A stretch of DNA of 64,000 bases from Torymus aiolomorphi (taxonomy: Eukaryota; Arthropoda; Insecta; Hymenoptera; Torymidae): NCBI GenBank assembly GCA_036365515.1, contig CM070873.1:66709529-66773528 (forward strand), given 5' to 3'. The first letter of the stretch is position 1, and every line of letters begins with the position of its first letter. This document shows, one piece after another, positions 23,018-34,400 of the stretch. The notes under the pieces were generated by a model. It saw only the letters and a list, made by a program, of their open reading frames with translations, was not told where the DNA came from and did not search any database. The position numbers were made by a program, and so were the translations under genes.

Positions 23018-26000
23018 CATTTTATCCTTATTCTTAGATAAAATCTATTAGGAATTCGTTATTTATTATAGATATAAAAATGTATTTTTAGATTATTATC
23101 TATCATTTAAATTGGTCACTATACATATATACATGAACTGGCGTATAACTATGACTACTATGACTCAAGTACTTTTAAGATTTAACACACTATCGAATCG
23201 GCATTTATTTACTCGTGAAAATAGCTGTTAATACCATAAGAGTCCTCTCCCATTATCTCATCTAATTGTAAAATTAAATCGTAAAAACTCGAGGCCGCTG
23301 AGAAAGCTAATTATTAAAATCGTTAAATTGCGCCTCATAATATTAACAACTTTACGATACATCACCAATACATATCACAAGACACAAAACGTCCGCACGC
23401 ATGCGAAAAGTCAATTTCGCATCTCCTACTTCATTCTCCGCCTTATTACACACGCGCTCGCATCGGTGTATAAACGCTCATGCTGCGTGCCTGTATAATA
23501 TACACGCAGGCCAATTTGCGCACGGAATCAATCGAAGCTTGAAGAAGAAAACGGCCTTTTCCCTGAAGCGCGCATAAACTCGCTAGACATCGACGCTTAT
23601 AACCGTGTACACGCGTAAATCACTAGGTATATGGATGTGTATATGTAGCCGCAGCATGTCCGCGCAGTCTCTTTTTCAACTATAGACCGCGCGATGCGGA
23701 GAACCGGCGCGAGGGAAATACACTGCATGTATACGTACGTCTCGTGCGCGTGTATACGTATATAATATACATGCTCGTAAATTGATTTATATCCTTGATG
23801 GCTTTTAAAACGGCGCCCAACGGCTATCTCTCTCTCTCGTTCTCCCTATCTCCGCGATATTATTCCGTTTTCTTTTCCCCGCTACTCCCCGCGCGCGGTC
23901 ACGAGAACGGAATATACTAATCGCAAGAAGCGGCGGCTCTAATAGCTATGTTTGTGTGTTGTCCGCGCAATTCTGCCGCATAGTTCTGTCCCTCTCTCTC
24001 TCTCTCTCTCCCTTGTCCTACGGGGGAAGATTAGAGCTTATTGTGCGCGAGGGAGAGAACACAATTTAACGAGCCTAATTGCTATACTTAAGCCGGAGCT
24101 ATGCGGAGATAAATCTTAGATTCTGTAACGCGATGAAATTGAAAAGTGCGCTGGGGTCGGTTCAAGGAGCGCGTGAGTTATATATCGCGTTGGTGTTTTT
24201 AGATGCGACGTTTTTGCTTAATTTACATTTACGAATTTCCTTATAAACGATTTCGTTTATAAGATTCTTTGTGTCACTTGATTTATAAAATAATAATCCT
24301 TTGTGTCACTTTAAAAAAATATTATGATGGTGCTAAAATTAACGCGTACAAGGAAGGTTCACTGAAACCGGTAGTAAATTTTCGTACGGGCTTTGATCTG
24401 ATACTCAGTTGTCATTGCTGTCGTGCAATTTCTCACTTCTGAAATTCTAAGAAAGTACTCGTAACGTTTTGATATTTTTATATTTGTTAATAATGTTACT
24501 TAAAATTCTTCAATAATTATTTTGATTATTGTTTTATTGTATTATTAGGATGTAATAACAATAATGTTTAAAGTACAAAATAGCAGGAAGCCATTGTATA
24601 CTTATAAAATATTATCATTCAATCGTATTGTAAAGACTGACATTAATAAATATAGAAAATGCTTGTGTTCATCCCCACTAAAGTACTCTTTCATTTTTAG
24701 TGCAGTACGTCACCCTTTGACAAGACAGCGATGTATGTCTTATTTTCCAATCAGTAAACCGCGGCGGTAAAATGAGAAAATCTTTGACAAATTAGGGCTC
24801 AGCGCGCTGTCATGTACGATGTCACTTTGTCTTCAAAATATTTTTAAAATTGAATAGTTCAGTGAGTCACAAAAATGCTCAAATACATATTTGTGCATTT
24901 ATAAGTGACATATTACATATAAGCATTTAAAACAATTAAGTGACTCCGAAATATTTGTTTAAAGGGCTACACCGTGTATTATTTTAGAGCTATAAATAAA
25001 CGCTATAAATAAACTTCATTTGCAATGAAGACATAAATTAACGAAATTTAGAAAGAAATCACTTACATTATTATTCAATTCAAAATATATAAAAAACCAG
25101 AAAAGAATTTATTATACATCACATAAAATACAATCTAAATTTTACACGAGCAAAACTTTATATGTACCAATAAGTTCCCGCAAAACGAACGGCTCTCTCG
25201 AACCCCACTATCTGCACTTTACGATGCAAAACCTGCGGCTAGGCAAATTTCGCAGAAAAACGGCGAAACGAGCAGCGTCGACTCGCGCTCTTTCCCATAG
25301 GCACGACTAGCCGAGCAGCGCGCATCACGAGCGAACGTACCTATATCTCTATATACACGCACACACAACACGCACCCATGGATACGTCAAAGAATAGCCG
25401 TGCAAGGAGAACTCGTTTGGGGATGCTGGCGCTGCAGCTGCGGGCGTTTTTCCGCCTGCTTATACACGCCTTCCCGTATATAAACTCTCTATCTCTTTCC
25501 GCGCGCACGCGCACGGTAATTGCCGTGGTGAACGCGGCGCGCGCTCGCACTGCATAAGGGCAAAATACAATCGGCGCGCGGATATAGTTGGGAGCGGCAG
25601 TTTTCATTGTCCAGGTGGAATTTTTGCGATCGGTGGATCGACGGTGCGAGTAGGGTCTAGAGATGGGAGTGGGTACGTAGTTTTGGCTTTGTGTTTTTCT
25701 TTTGTTCGGCGTGATGCAGTTGTAGTAGATTATTTTTTTAAATTACTCTGTGATCCGCTGAACGATTGGAGTATTCAAGACAATTGTGATAAAGATCTGA
25801 GAGTTAAAGATGTTTAAATATTGATGAACAAGTTTCCTGAATATGGCAAATTCTTTGTTACAATCCTTCAATTGAAGCAATTAAAAATGCTGACATACTC
25901 TTCGCGACAATGGGTCAATCAATTTCAACAAACCCGTATTTAATAACAACTATCAAAGTCAATTAAAAATAATTCCGCTATAAGAAACAAAACAAAAAAA

Positions 26001-26216
26001 ATGACTTGTCACCCTATTTCCAAAACTCACGTTAGTCGAAAGCTGCAGCAGGCCGTCTCCGAGGGGGGCAGTGCTCACAGAGACAGAGTGAGATAGTTCG
26101 CCGTCCCGACTTGTGTATGTGTGTTTCCTCGGGGGTCGTGCGAAGAACTGAGACTACTATAAACGCGCGGCGAGAGGCTGCCACCGCGCTATACACTCAC
26201 TCTCGGGCAGTGCATG

Positions 26217-26231
26217 CAGCAGCAGCAGCAG
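26217..26231. repeat. Short CAG triplet run
   Basis: Five gca/cag triplets occur in a CpG-rich patch; no frame here is supported as coding. Confidence 0.6.
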
Positions 26232-26769
26232 TACAGAAGCGAAAGAGAGAAGGAGAGAGCAGTATTAGGTAACTCTCGGCGTTCGGCTTTTCAAAAAAAA
26301 GCACGCCGCCGCCGCCGCCCCACTGCGCCTACCCGCTTCTCTTCGTCTTCTTCTTCCTCTTCTCCCGCGAGAGAACATGCGGGGATGCGGGCAAGTTGTC
26401 TGTCTTGTTGTTGTCGTTTGCCGGGGGTCCGCAGAGCCATCGCGCGGAAACGCGCCGGGGTAGAGTTTTGAATTTCCCGCGGGCTGCCGCCGATCAGGTA
26501 GAGATCGCATTTATTACGGCTGGTGTTGTAAAATTAATGAAAAAAGGCGAGGAAATTGTTAAATAAACTAAAGTTATGAATAGAAAACGAATGTGAATTA
26601 TAAAGAAATTCGTAAGAGGAATTCGTCAAGCGAAATGGTGATAATCTTTTAATTAAAATCGTGAGTAATTTTTTAAAAAAGCTTTTGTTTCTATTTACAA
26701 TATATATATCTTGACATTTGAAATAGTCATTTAAATTATTTCTTTTTATAGCTATCTGGAGACCTCATT

Positions 26770-27040
26770 TTGAGTCTTATATAGCTCTACATTGCTGCGC
26801 TAAGAAGTTCTCTGGGCGAAATGGCTTCGCCCTTTGACATTCACGCAGAGATCTGCAGTTTTAAGTCGGGTCTGAACCACTGACCAATAGGATATAAATA
26901 TTCCGAATTTCAAAAAATACGTCACAGGGATGCCAGGCAATCGCCGTGGCTCGGATTGGAATCCGTCAATATTTGGGTAAACAAACATTCAGAGTCTAAA
27001 GCGCATGTTTTAGACAACTGAACTACTGTAGCTCTATATT
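26770..27040 (-). mobile_element. tRNA-derived SINE, copy A
   Basis: On the minus strand the element begins near 27038 with agagctacagtagttcagtt, which resembles a tRNA 5' end with an A box (27015-27025). It continues through ctgaatgtttgtttaccc to a B-box-like ggattccaatcc (26953-26964) and a cacggcgattgcc segment. The block from ctgaatgtttg to gattgc is about 57 bp and closely matches copy B at 34376-34435. Both boxes suggest pol III origin; the 3' end is uncertain. Confidence 0.75.
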
Positions 27041-27131
27041 TAAATTAATATAAATAAAATGTTGGATTTACTGACAGTAAGGACTCTTAGGTCTTAGTCT
27101 TTGAATTTCACTCAAAAAAGTATGTTTCAAC

Positions 27132-28806
27132 TTATTCTTTGCTGAATGTTTGTACAAGTTTACGAAGCAGTTCTTTTTGCTCTGTATCAAAAAATGGCCA
27201 CAATTCACTTTCAAGTTCTAGAAGAGCCTCATAATCTCTAGATTGGCAAGCCAGTACCAGTGACTGTAATAACAACATTTCATCTTCTGTCATATTTGGT
27301 ACTGTAAAATAAAATACATTATATATAAAAGATAAAATTTTACTGTCAAGTATGATATTACATTATGTAACAAGGGACTAAAGTGGCAGATTATTCCCGT
27401 GGGTGAGTTCACTGCCCGAGCGAGCGTAGCGAAGCGAGGGCAGTGATCACCCAAGGGAATGATCGACTTTAGTCCTGTATTACAAATAGTACTTTATTCC
27501 CATCTCCACTGTGGCCACTTCATAGATTTGAAAAGTTATTTTGTATTTATATGTTATAATTTTGTTAGTTTTAACCCAATTCACCTTAAACGTAAAAAAT
27601 TAGACCATGTTACTTTATTCCTGCTAATTTAGCGGGAATAAAGTAAAAGAGGGAATCAAGTAGCGGGACTAAAGTAAAAGAGGGAATCAGACGCCACTTT
27701 TGCCCCGCTTTTCAGGCTATAAAATGACCATTATAGTAGAAATGTGAATAAAATATTTTATGTAACATACCAGCTATAGGAGTATCTTCAGCCCAGGCAT
27801 ATTTTTCTATTACTTGAGCTAAAGGGGGCGCAAGTCTTTGTGGAGTAGGTCGAAGTATCAGAAGTAAAAGTACCCTACTGATTTCGCATCTATGCAAAAC
27901 ATTTCTATAACTGCCCATTACTCTTGATCCAATATGATTCTCAATCATTTCTACTAATTCGGTAAGAACTTGTAATGCAGACACATAATCACCTGTAAAG
28001 TTTATTTTCATTGATATTTATTATCTTTGTCTATTACCACATGTTATTTATCAATTAAATAATACATTTAAATTACCTTGTTTAATATAGTAAGAGACTA
28101 GCATATTTATTGCTTGTACAGTTGGGTGTGTATGAATAGCTTTGCTCAAATATTCGATTCCTTCTGAATTTGCACCAAGTGCCATAGCCAATTCTATCGC
28201 TAAGCCTGCTGACATAACTCCGAAACCCTCTTGATTATCACACCTTGTAAATGCATGATTGAAAGCATTTATTGCTGCTTGTAAGTCTTCTTGACTTATT
28301 GAAAGGCAGCCAATATCATGATTTTTTTTGTTGGCAATAAGAAACTGACGACCTGCTTTTGTTAGTAGATTTATTTCAGAATTAGCGTTTCCTACTGAAC
28401 CATGACATCTTGCTGCTGCTAACCAGCACCAACCAGCATATTGATAAAGTTCTTTTTGTTCACAATTAATTGCCAATTCCTCTGTTGAAAGAAAATATAA
28501 AATTATTAATCTCATATTTTAATAGTTTTTAAATAATTTTATATATATTGAGATATAATTTGAAAAAGTTTTGTAGTTATTAAAATTGTATAGTTATATA
28601 TTTACCAAATTGATCTGAAGCTTCTGAAACATTAGGTTTCCGTAAAAAACGTCTGAAAATAAAAATAAAATTATAACAATTGTCAAAAAGTGAATAAACA
28701 AATAAATATAACCTTACTTTTTAAGTTTGTTAGATATCATATGATATTTTGAAAGAAAATCATTTCCATCTGCGTTTTTATGACTGCCTTGGTCTTGTAA
28801 AGACAT
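27132..28806 (-). CDS. F8A: 40-kDa huntingtin-associated protein (F8A/HAP40)
   Basis: Exons on the minus strand are 28718-28806, 28606-28652, 28077-28481, 27771-27992 and 27132-27301. All introns are GT-AG, phases agree, and the product is 310 residues. The family's opening motif SNKLKKRFLRKPNV is at residues 25-38. It is followed by an AGWCWLAAARC segment that matches the helical-repeat start of human HAP40, a CEISRVLLLLILRP helix, and a C-terminal LLLQSLVLA..LWPFFDTEQ block equivalent to the human end. HAP40 is an alpha-solenoid (TPR-like) protein that binds and stabilises huntingtin. The human protein is a little longer (about 370 residues) because of a proline/glycine-rich insert that is absent here. 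The start ATG is the first in frame and lies upstream of the conserved motif. It is divergent from KHDC4 across the island at 28807-30100. Confidence 0.95.
27367..27483. mobile_element. Hairpin element with gcgaagcgag loop (copy 1)
   Basis: The arms gtaacaagggactaaagt... and ...actttagtcctgtattac pair across almost the whole length, and a second stem (ttcccgtgggtga with tcacccaaggga) and gcccgagc/gggcag close the loop, which contains gagcgtagcgaagcgag. It lies in intron 4 of F8A. Its loop resembles that of the hairpins at 35986 and 58052, but its stem differs. Confidence 0.7.
27628..27692. repeat. Short tandem repeat, about 31-bp unit, two copies
   Basis: The phrase gcgggaataaagtaaaagag is repeated as gcgggactaaagtaaaagag, each followed by ggaatcaag or ggaatcag. 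The ggactaaagt phrase also occurs in the neighbouring hairpin (27375), so the two may be related. Confidence 0.7.
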
Positions 28807-29940
28807 TCTGTTTCTCTACCACATACATACAAATACAAACTACCTATGTCAATTTATTCTACTTTACTACATCGAGCCTAATTGACAATTTCTGTTCTCT
28901 TTATTTTAACCTTACAGTTCATTTAAAGTAATTTGGGTCGTCAACACATTACCAAGACACACTTTTTTATTGTGAAACAGTTTTCTCGCAGACAGAAATT
29001 TTTCAGTCCATGCCATCGCCCATCACGATGACACTATGACAGGTGCTTTCTTTACAAAAACAAAATGAAAACGCAAAATGTTGGTTCTCCTATCATAACA
29101 AACACAGAACATACTGCTGTCCTTATTTATTTAAAACAACTTGTAAACAAGACAAAACAATAGGATACTTAAAATTAATCTGGAAAAATTTAACGAGCAC
29201 AAATTCCAGTCCTGTTCGGCTATAGATGGCAGTGCGGCACTGCGAATTCATGGCCCTGTTCAGTGGCTCCACTGCTCCCTGCTGCCTGCAAAACTGCATG
29301 CATCTGTATAGTAGAACGATTATCGCTCAGCCTGTGTATGTAACAGTGTAAGCCACTGTAGCCAGCCAGGCAGCCAGGCACAGCCAGGCCAGATCGTTGA
29401 GCCAACCAGCGGCAGCAGCAGCAGCAGCAGCGCCAAATGCCCGAATATCTCCTCGGCAGCTCGCGCTCGCAGTCTTCGGTAAGTGTGGTACGCCGTACGC
29501 CTATACGTGTTCATACGTGTGGCTCGGAGCAGTCGGAGCCGAGTGCCGCTATCAGTGTGTGCGCGGCGGGAGAGGGACGACGTCACGACAACGACGAATC
29601 GATGATCGAAGGAGTCAATCGCGCAACCATCACAGTATCACACCGTGAGGAGCGAGGACGTTCGCGGTGCAGCTTGAGTAAGAAGTTGGCCGCCACAGCG
29701 TAAGAGCAGTACAAGAGGCGTAGTGCGCTTACAAAGCAGACCAGAGGAAAAGGAGTAAGAAGTCGCGGAAAAGAGGAGTAGCAGCAGTGAGTGAAGTGTG
29801 AACGAGGGCCGGACTCCGCTCCGCTCTCTCTCCCCCGACCGCGCGCGGCGTACGTATACACGCGCGCCCGCACGGCACGCGCCTGCGAAAGAGCACCTGC
29901 GGCTATTTTTCGCCCAAGAGGAAGAGAAAACCGTGAGAAG

Positions 29941-29997
29941 ATGAAGCTACCACTGCTGATGCCGTCGTCGTCGTGCCTGCCGCTCGCGCGGCTCTGA
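29941..29997 (+). other. Upstream ORF of 18 codons in the presumed KHDC4 leader
   Basis: An ATG at 29941 opens a short frame (M-K-L-P-L-L-M-P then serines, ending A-R-L) that stops at 29997. It lies in the presumed first exon, so it would be a short upstream reading frame that may lower translation of the main frame. No function is claimed. Confidence 0.35.
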
Positions 29998-31180
29998 ACA
30001 GGGAAGGCGGCGGAGCAGCTCTACTCCGGGAAGCCCGTGCTACGAGAGAAGAAGCGAGAGAGATAGAGAGAGAGAGATAGAGATAGAGAGAGGTAATAAT
30101 GGTGTTCTTCCGTACGTGCGCGGAGACGTGAATGTGTGTGCAAAGACAGCGGCGGTGGCGGTGGCAGAAGGGTTGTGCGCACGACAAAGGAGCCGCAACC
30201 GAATGCGTTTTGGGTGGAAATTGTGTCATGGTGCGGGGCCCCCTCCCTCGGACTCCTGTTTGCCCGTTTTATCGCGCCGCCGCTGCCGTTTGCTTCCTCT
30301 GAATGAGTATGTTTGTCATAGCCACAGTGCTACACATTGATAAATCCAATCAGTAAATTGGTTTGGTAGATTGGCTGGTCATGTGAGAGGGAGAGAGAGA
30401 GTGGGAATGAGTGAGCACAAGCAAGTTAGCGAGCTCTGTATATTATACAAACCACTGTGCGTGTCTGGATTTATGCAAAAGATCCTTTTGACTAAGTTAC
30501 TGGAGCAAGCTAGAGTTCATTGTGTTCAAACTCATTGGTTAAATTGCAGATTGATTGTATTAGACTACATGTAGGTGTATATGTGTGTGGGTGTACGCTC
30601 TTGGAGTAAACTTGCTAGAATATTAATGGACAAAAGTTTTTAATATTTTAGTTCTACATGGTAATGCTTTTCATGTCTATTGAGTTCTTTCTATTCATCA
30701 GGATATTTCTGATTTCTTAAAATATTGCGTTACAGAGATTGAAATGAATGTAAAGAAAAGAGAATAATAGTTTTATTTTTATTAATATTTACAAAATATG
30801 AGCAAAAAGGCTTGTAATCCCATTGATATATCGTACTTTTAAATATAGAATATAACAGTTATCTATAGTAATATACTTATATTAATAGCTAGATCAATAA
30901 TTTTATCTATTAACATCATATTTAAAATACAACATCTTTATTATTTATTGTTTCAAATTGAAAGTTACTTAAAGTTCATGAGTTATATATAAGTTCATAT
31001 AGTTAATAAAATGATAATTAAAGCTATTATATAGCTCTTGAAAAAATTCTATTTATTATACTTCGGCTAGCTTTTATATATTTTTCTTTAGTTTTTTTTT
31101 TCAGGATATTCAGTATCCTTATGTACAAGTGAAAGGGAGCAGGTGTTTGAGTTCTAATTGATTCAACCGTGGAAGCCTAC

Positions 31181-31288
31181 ATGGATACACATCGAAGGGC
31201 TGAGATTTCTTCGTTAGTGCACTGTAGGGCTTTAGTTACTCCATTTTCTTATGTTAGATTCAACGGAGCATTGTCGTTAGAAACGTGA
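31181..31288 (+). other. Upstream ORF of 35 codons in the KHDC4 leader exon
   Basis: The ATG at 31181 is followed by 34 further sense codons and TGA. A second upstream frame starts at 31297 and stops at 31413 (38 codons). Both end before the main start at 31452 and lie in the leader exon inferred from the acceptor at 31104. Confidence 0.4.
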
Positions 31289-31451
31289 TAGGTCACATGA
31301 ACACTAAAAAGCATGTGAGAGAATCCAGTTTAATTGTGCGCTGTACAGGAGAACAACATGCTTGTAGCATGCTATCTAGGCTCGCTTGTTACTGCTGGAT
31401 TTGTATATTGTAAATTATAAATCAATTAGAATTGCTTACATATCTGTAATC

Positions 31452-34400
31452 ATGAAGAAATCAGGAAATGCAGCAATTAGAATCAATTCTTTACATATGG
31501 CAAAAGGAAAATTAAAAACCATGGATGGTAATAACAAGGTGTGGAAATATTGATAACATATTACTTTTTATTCTTCAGCTACTATGGTTATTAAATATAA
31601 GTATTAAATAATTTGTTTTTCTTAATACTAATTACTAATTTATTAAACAGCTTATGCCATCCAATGGTGGGTATAAGGGAAACGAAATGTATACCACAGA
31701 ATTTGAAATCAACGAAACTCCACCTAGTGCACGAACCTTACTAACAAAAGGTTATATACAGGATGAGATTAATTCCTTCTCAGGTATATAAAGTCAATAA
31801 AATTTTAAGATTGATATTTATAGGAAAGTGAATAAATTAAGTAATGACATTTTCATCTTTACAGGTGCAACAGTATCCACACGTGGACGATTCATGACTG
31901 AACAAGAGAAAGCTCGCTGTCCTCATGAACGTCCTCTTTATTTGTACATACAAGGACATACAAAACAAAATATTGATTGTTAGTAAACATTAGCAATACT
32001 TATTTTCATCTTTACAAAGAACCAAGTACGTAATGAAAAATGTATCATTTCTTTGCAGTGGCTCTACAAAAAATTAATGAAATTATAAAGACTGAACATA
32101 GGAGTTCTTTAAATAGACCAAGTCGGTTTACAAATGCACCTCCACCATTGATGAGCTTACACTCAGGTGTACCATCCGTGGTAAGGCTATTCTATGATTA
32201 TTCCTTTAATTAGCTATAAGTATGATACTGAGGGAAATAGATTTTTAACAATAATATATTTTCTGCTAGTTATTTAAAAGACTTCTCTTAGTGTCTTAGT
32301 ATTTCAATGAACAACATTTTAACTTAACTATATTTGATATAGGAAAAAATTTGTGTTGGCATTGAGAATGCACCACAAGGTTTTGATTTACGAGGACGTA
32401 TTATTGGACCTGGAGGTGCAAATTTATTGTATATTAGAGGAGAAACGGGTGCTACAGTAACTTTAAGAGGACGTGGATCTCAATTTATTGATCCAGGATT
32501 AGGAACAGAATCTCCTGAACCTCTTCATCTATGTATAGAGTAAGTTGTACTATGCTTTAGTTCCCCATTAAGAAATAATTTTTAAATAAATTTTAGCAGA
32601 AATGTTTATAAAATTTCAAAATTTAAATAATATTGAATTTATAAAAATTGTCTATCAAGTTTTATTCATTCAGACAAATTTTACGTTTATTAAATATTCA
32701 TTATAATAAACTCTTTGTCACAGACATCCAAATCCAGTGGCTTTGCAAAATGCAAAACAATTAGCAATCAATTTGATACAAACTATGCAGTCAGAACTGC
32801 AGTCTTATATTCAGCAACAGCCACCACCAGTTCAATCACAATCAGTTCAAATTCCACAACCAATGCAACAGATGCAACAAGGTATTGCTATTTTCAAAAA
32901 ATTAAATATATTTGCATACATTATCCAAAATAACAACATAATTTTTTATTCTAGCACAATTTCAAACTATGAATATTGGTGCAATGGGTCAACCAAATGT
33001 TGTAACAATTCATCAAGGTAAAAAATATCTTATTTTCATATACTTAAAACATTTGAGGTAACATCGGCACAGTTTATATTAATTCTGTATTCTATAGATA
33101 TGATGCAGCATCCTCCAAGTAGTGTGGTAACCTTGCCAGCTACAATCATTACAGCTACAGTTGCTGGTGCCCCTGGACCACCACCAGGTCCAGGACCAGG
33201 ACTTCCTCCACCTGGAGTTCATGTTTCAGCTCCTGGAGGGCCAATGCCACCGCCATCTGAACAAGCTCAAGTATGATATTTTACAGTTTCAATTAATATC
33301 AATACCTAATCTCCATTTGAAAAAGTAAATAACAAGCACACAGATTTTTAGTACCAAATAATAAAAAGAAAACATGGAATTTTCAGGAGATACAAACGTT
33401 TGTTCCTCCTTCTTCGGTTGGCCAAGTGCAATTAATTGGTCCACCTCCGGGAATCAATCAAGTCCAATACCAAATACATCCTGGTCAACCTCTTCAGATC
33501 CAAGGGATGCCACCACCCGGTTCACAAAATTCACCTCAACCAATGACGCAAATGTACGTAATGAGTCAACCACCGCCTCAACAGACTTTCATGAGCAGTG
33601 GTGCATCGATCAATGGAGCTGTATCTTATGTGTACACGCAACCGAGGCCTACTACGCCATCACAAAGTATGATAGAAACTGTAAACGTTAACTTACAGCA
33701 ACCACCACCATCAGGTCATTATCAACTCATTCCACATTTTTTCTACGATTATGTACACTCACTGTAACAACAACTTGTAAAGCATCCATTCCTTAAACAA
33801 AAAAATTATTTTTCCCGATTTAAAAAAATCATAATTCGTTCTAGGTCCCATGAACATGAATCAGCAGCCACCGCCGCCGTCACTGATGCATCTACAGTTT
33901 CCACCACCGTTCCCGCCTAATCAGCCACCGCCCCCGATTTCACAGACTTACCAGATTCAATACCAGCCGATGCACACGAGCATGGCACAAAGTCAGACGC
34001 AGTATATCATCCACGGCGAGCACGGCGCGCTGCCACAGCAGATGCAACAAAGCCACGAGCCACCGCCGCCGCAGGGAATGGCGCCCCCACCGCCCCAACA
34101 TATGCCTCCGCAATTTGAGGGTCAACCGCCGCCGCAAATGCAAATGCACGCACCACCGCCCACCTCGCAAGGATACATCGTGCCGACGTCTCAGTCCGTG
34201 TCGGATCATATACAGGCGCCTCCCTTGCCACCACCCGGAGGTGAAATGCAACATCCTCAGGACGGTAAGATTTCTTAAAGTATCTCTTATAAAAAATATC
34301 TTCTTATTGTCTTCAGTAACATTAGAAGAATATTGAATTGTATTATGGTAGTAAAGTAGCCTAAAGCCTCAGATTTTATATTCTGAATGTTTGTCTACCC

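Larger units (their letters stand above)
16637..26760. other. Gene-poor stretch with several CpG-rich islands
   Basis: No coding exon with consistent splicing was found. AT-rich DNA alternates with CpG- and GC-rich patches at about 17100-17930, 19780-20130, 21080-21900, 23380-24070, 25180-25640 and 26050-26520. These patches look like promoter or untranslated-exon DNA but carry no readable gene. The 5' UTR exon of the coiled-coil gene may begin in the nearest one: an acceptor-like ttatgtttacag lies just upstream of its ATG on the minus strand. Listed separately are the microsatellites and three inverted-repeat elements in this stretch. Confidence 0.55.
28807..31451 (+). promoter_or_regulatory. 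Shared promoter island and 5' leader of KHDC4
   Basis: The DNA between the F8A start (28806) and the KHDC4 start (31452) has no long conserved frame. From about 29250 to 30300 it is CpG-rich with cag and gaga repeats (gagaga run 30056-30092), which suggests a bidirectional promoter. A likely non-coding first exon ends at a donor gtaata at 30093; an acceptor (tttttttttcag, ending 31104) starts a leader exon 31105-31451 that joins the first coding exon. The assignment of transcription starts is inference. 30093-31104 is then an ordinary intron in which I see nothing else. Confidence 0.55.

Noticed and set aside
23380..24070. CpG-rich islands of 17-26 kb as exons of a large gene
   Set aside because: No open frames with consistent splice phases; they may be promoters or untranslated exons but cannot be assigned.
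33374..33691. Overlapping plus-strand frames in KHDC4 exons, rich in Ser and Thr
   Set aside because: Shadow frames of the Pro/Gln-rich exons; only the other frame joins the neighbouring exons in phase.
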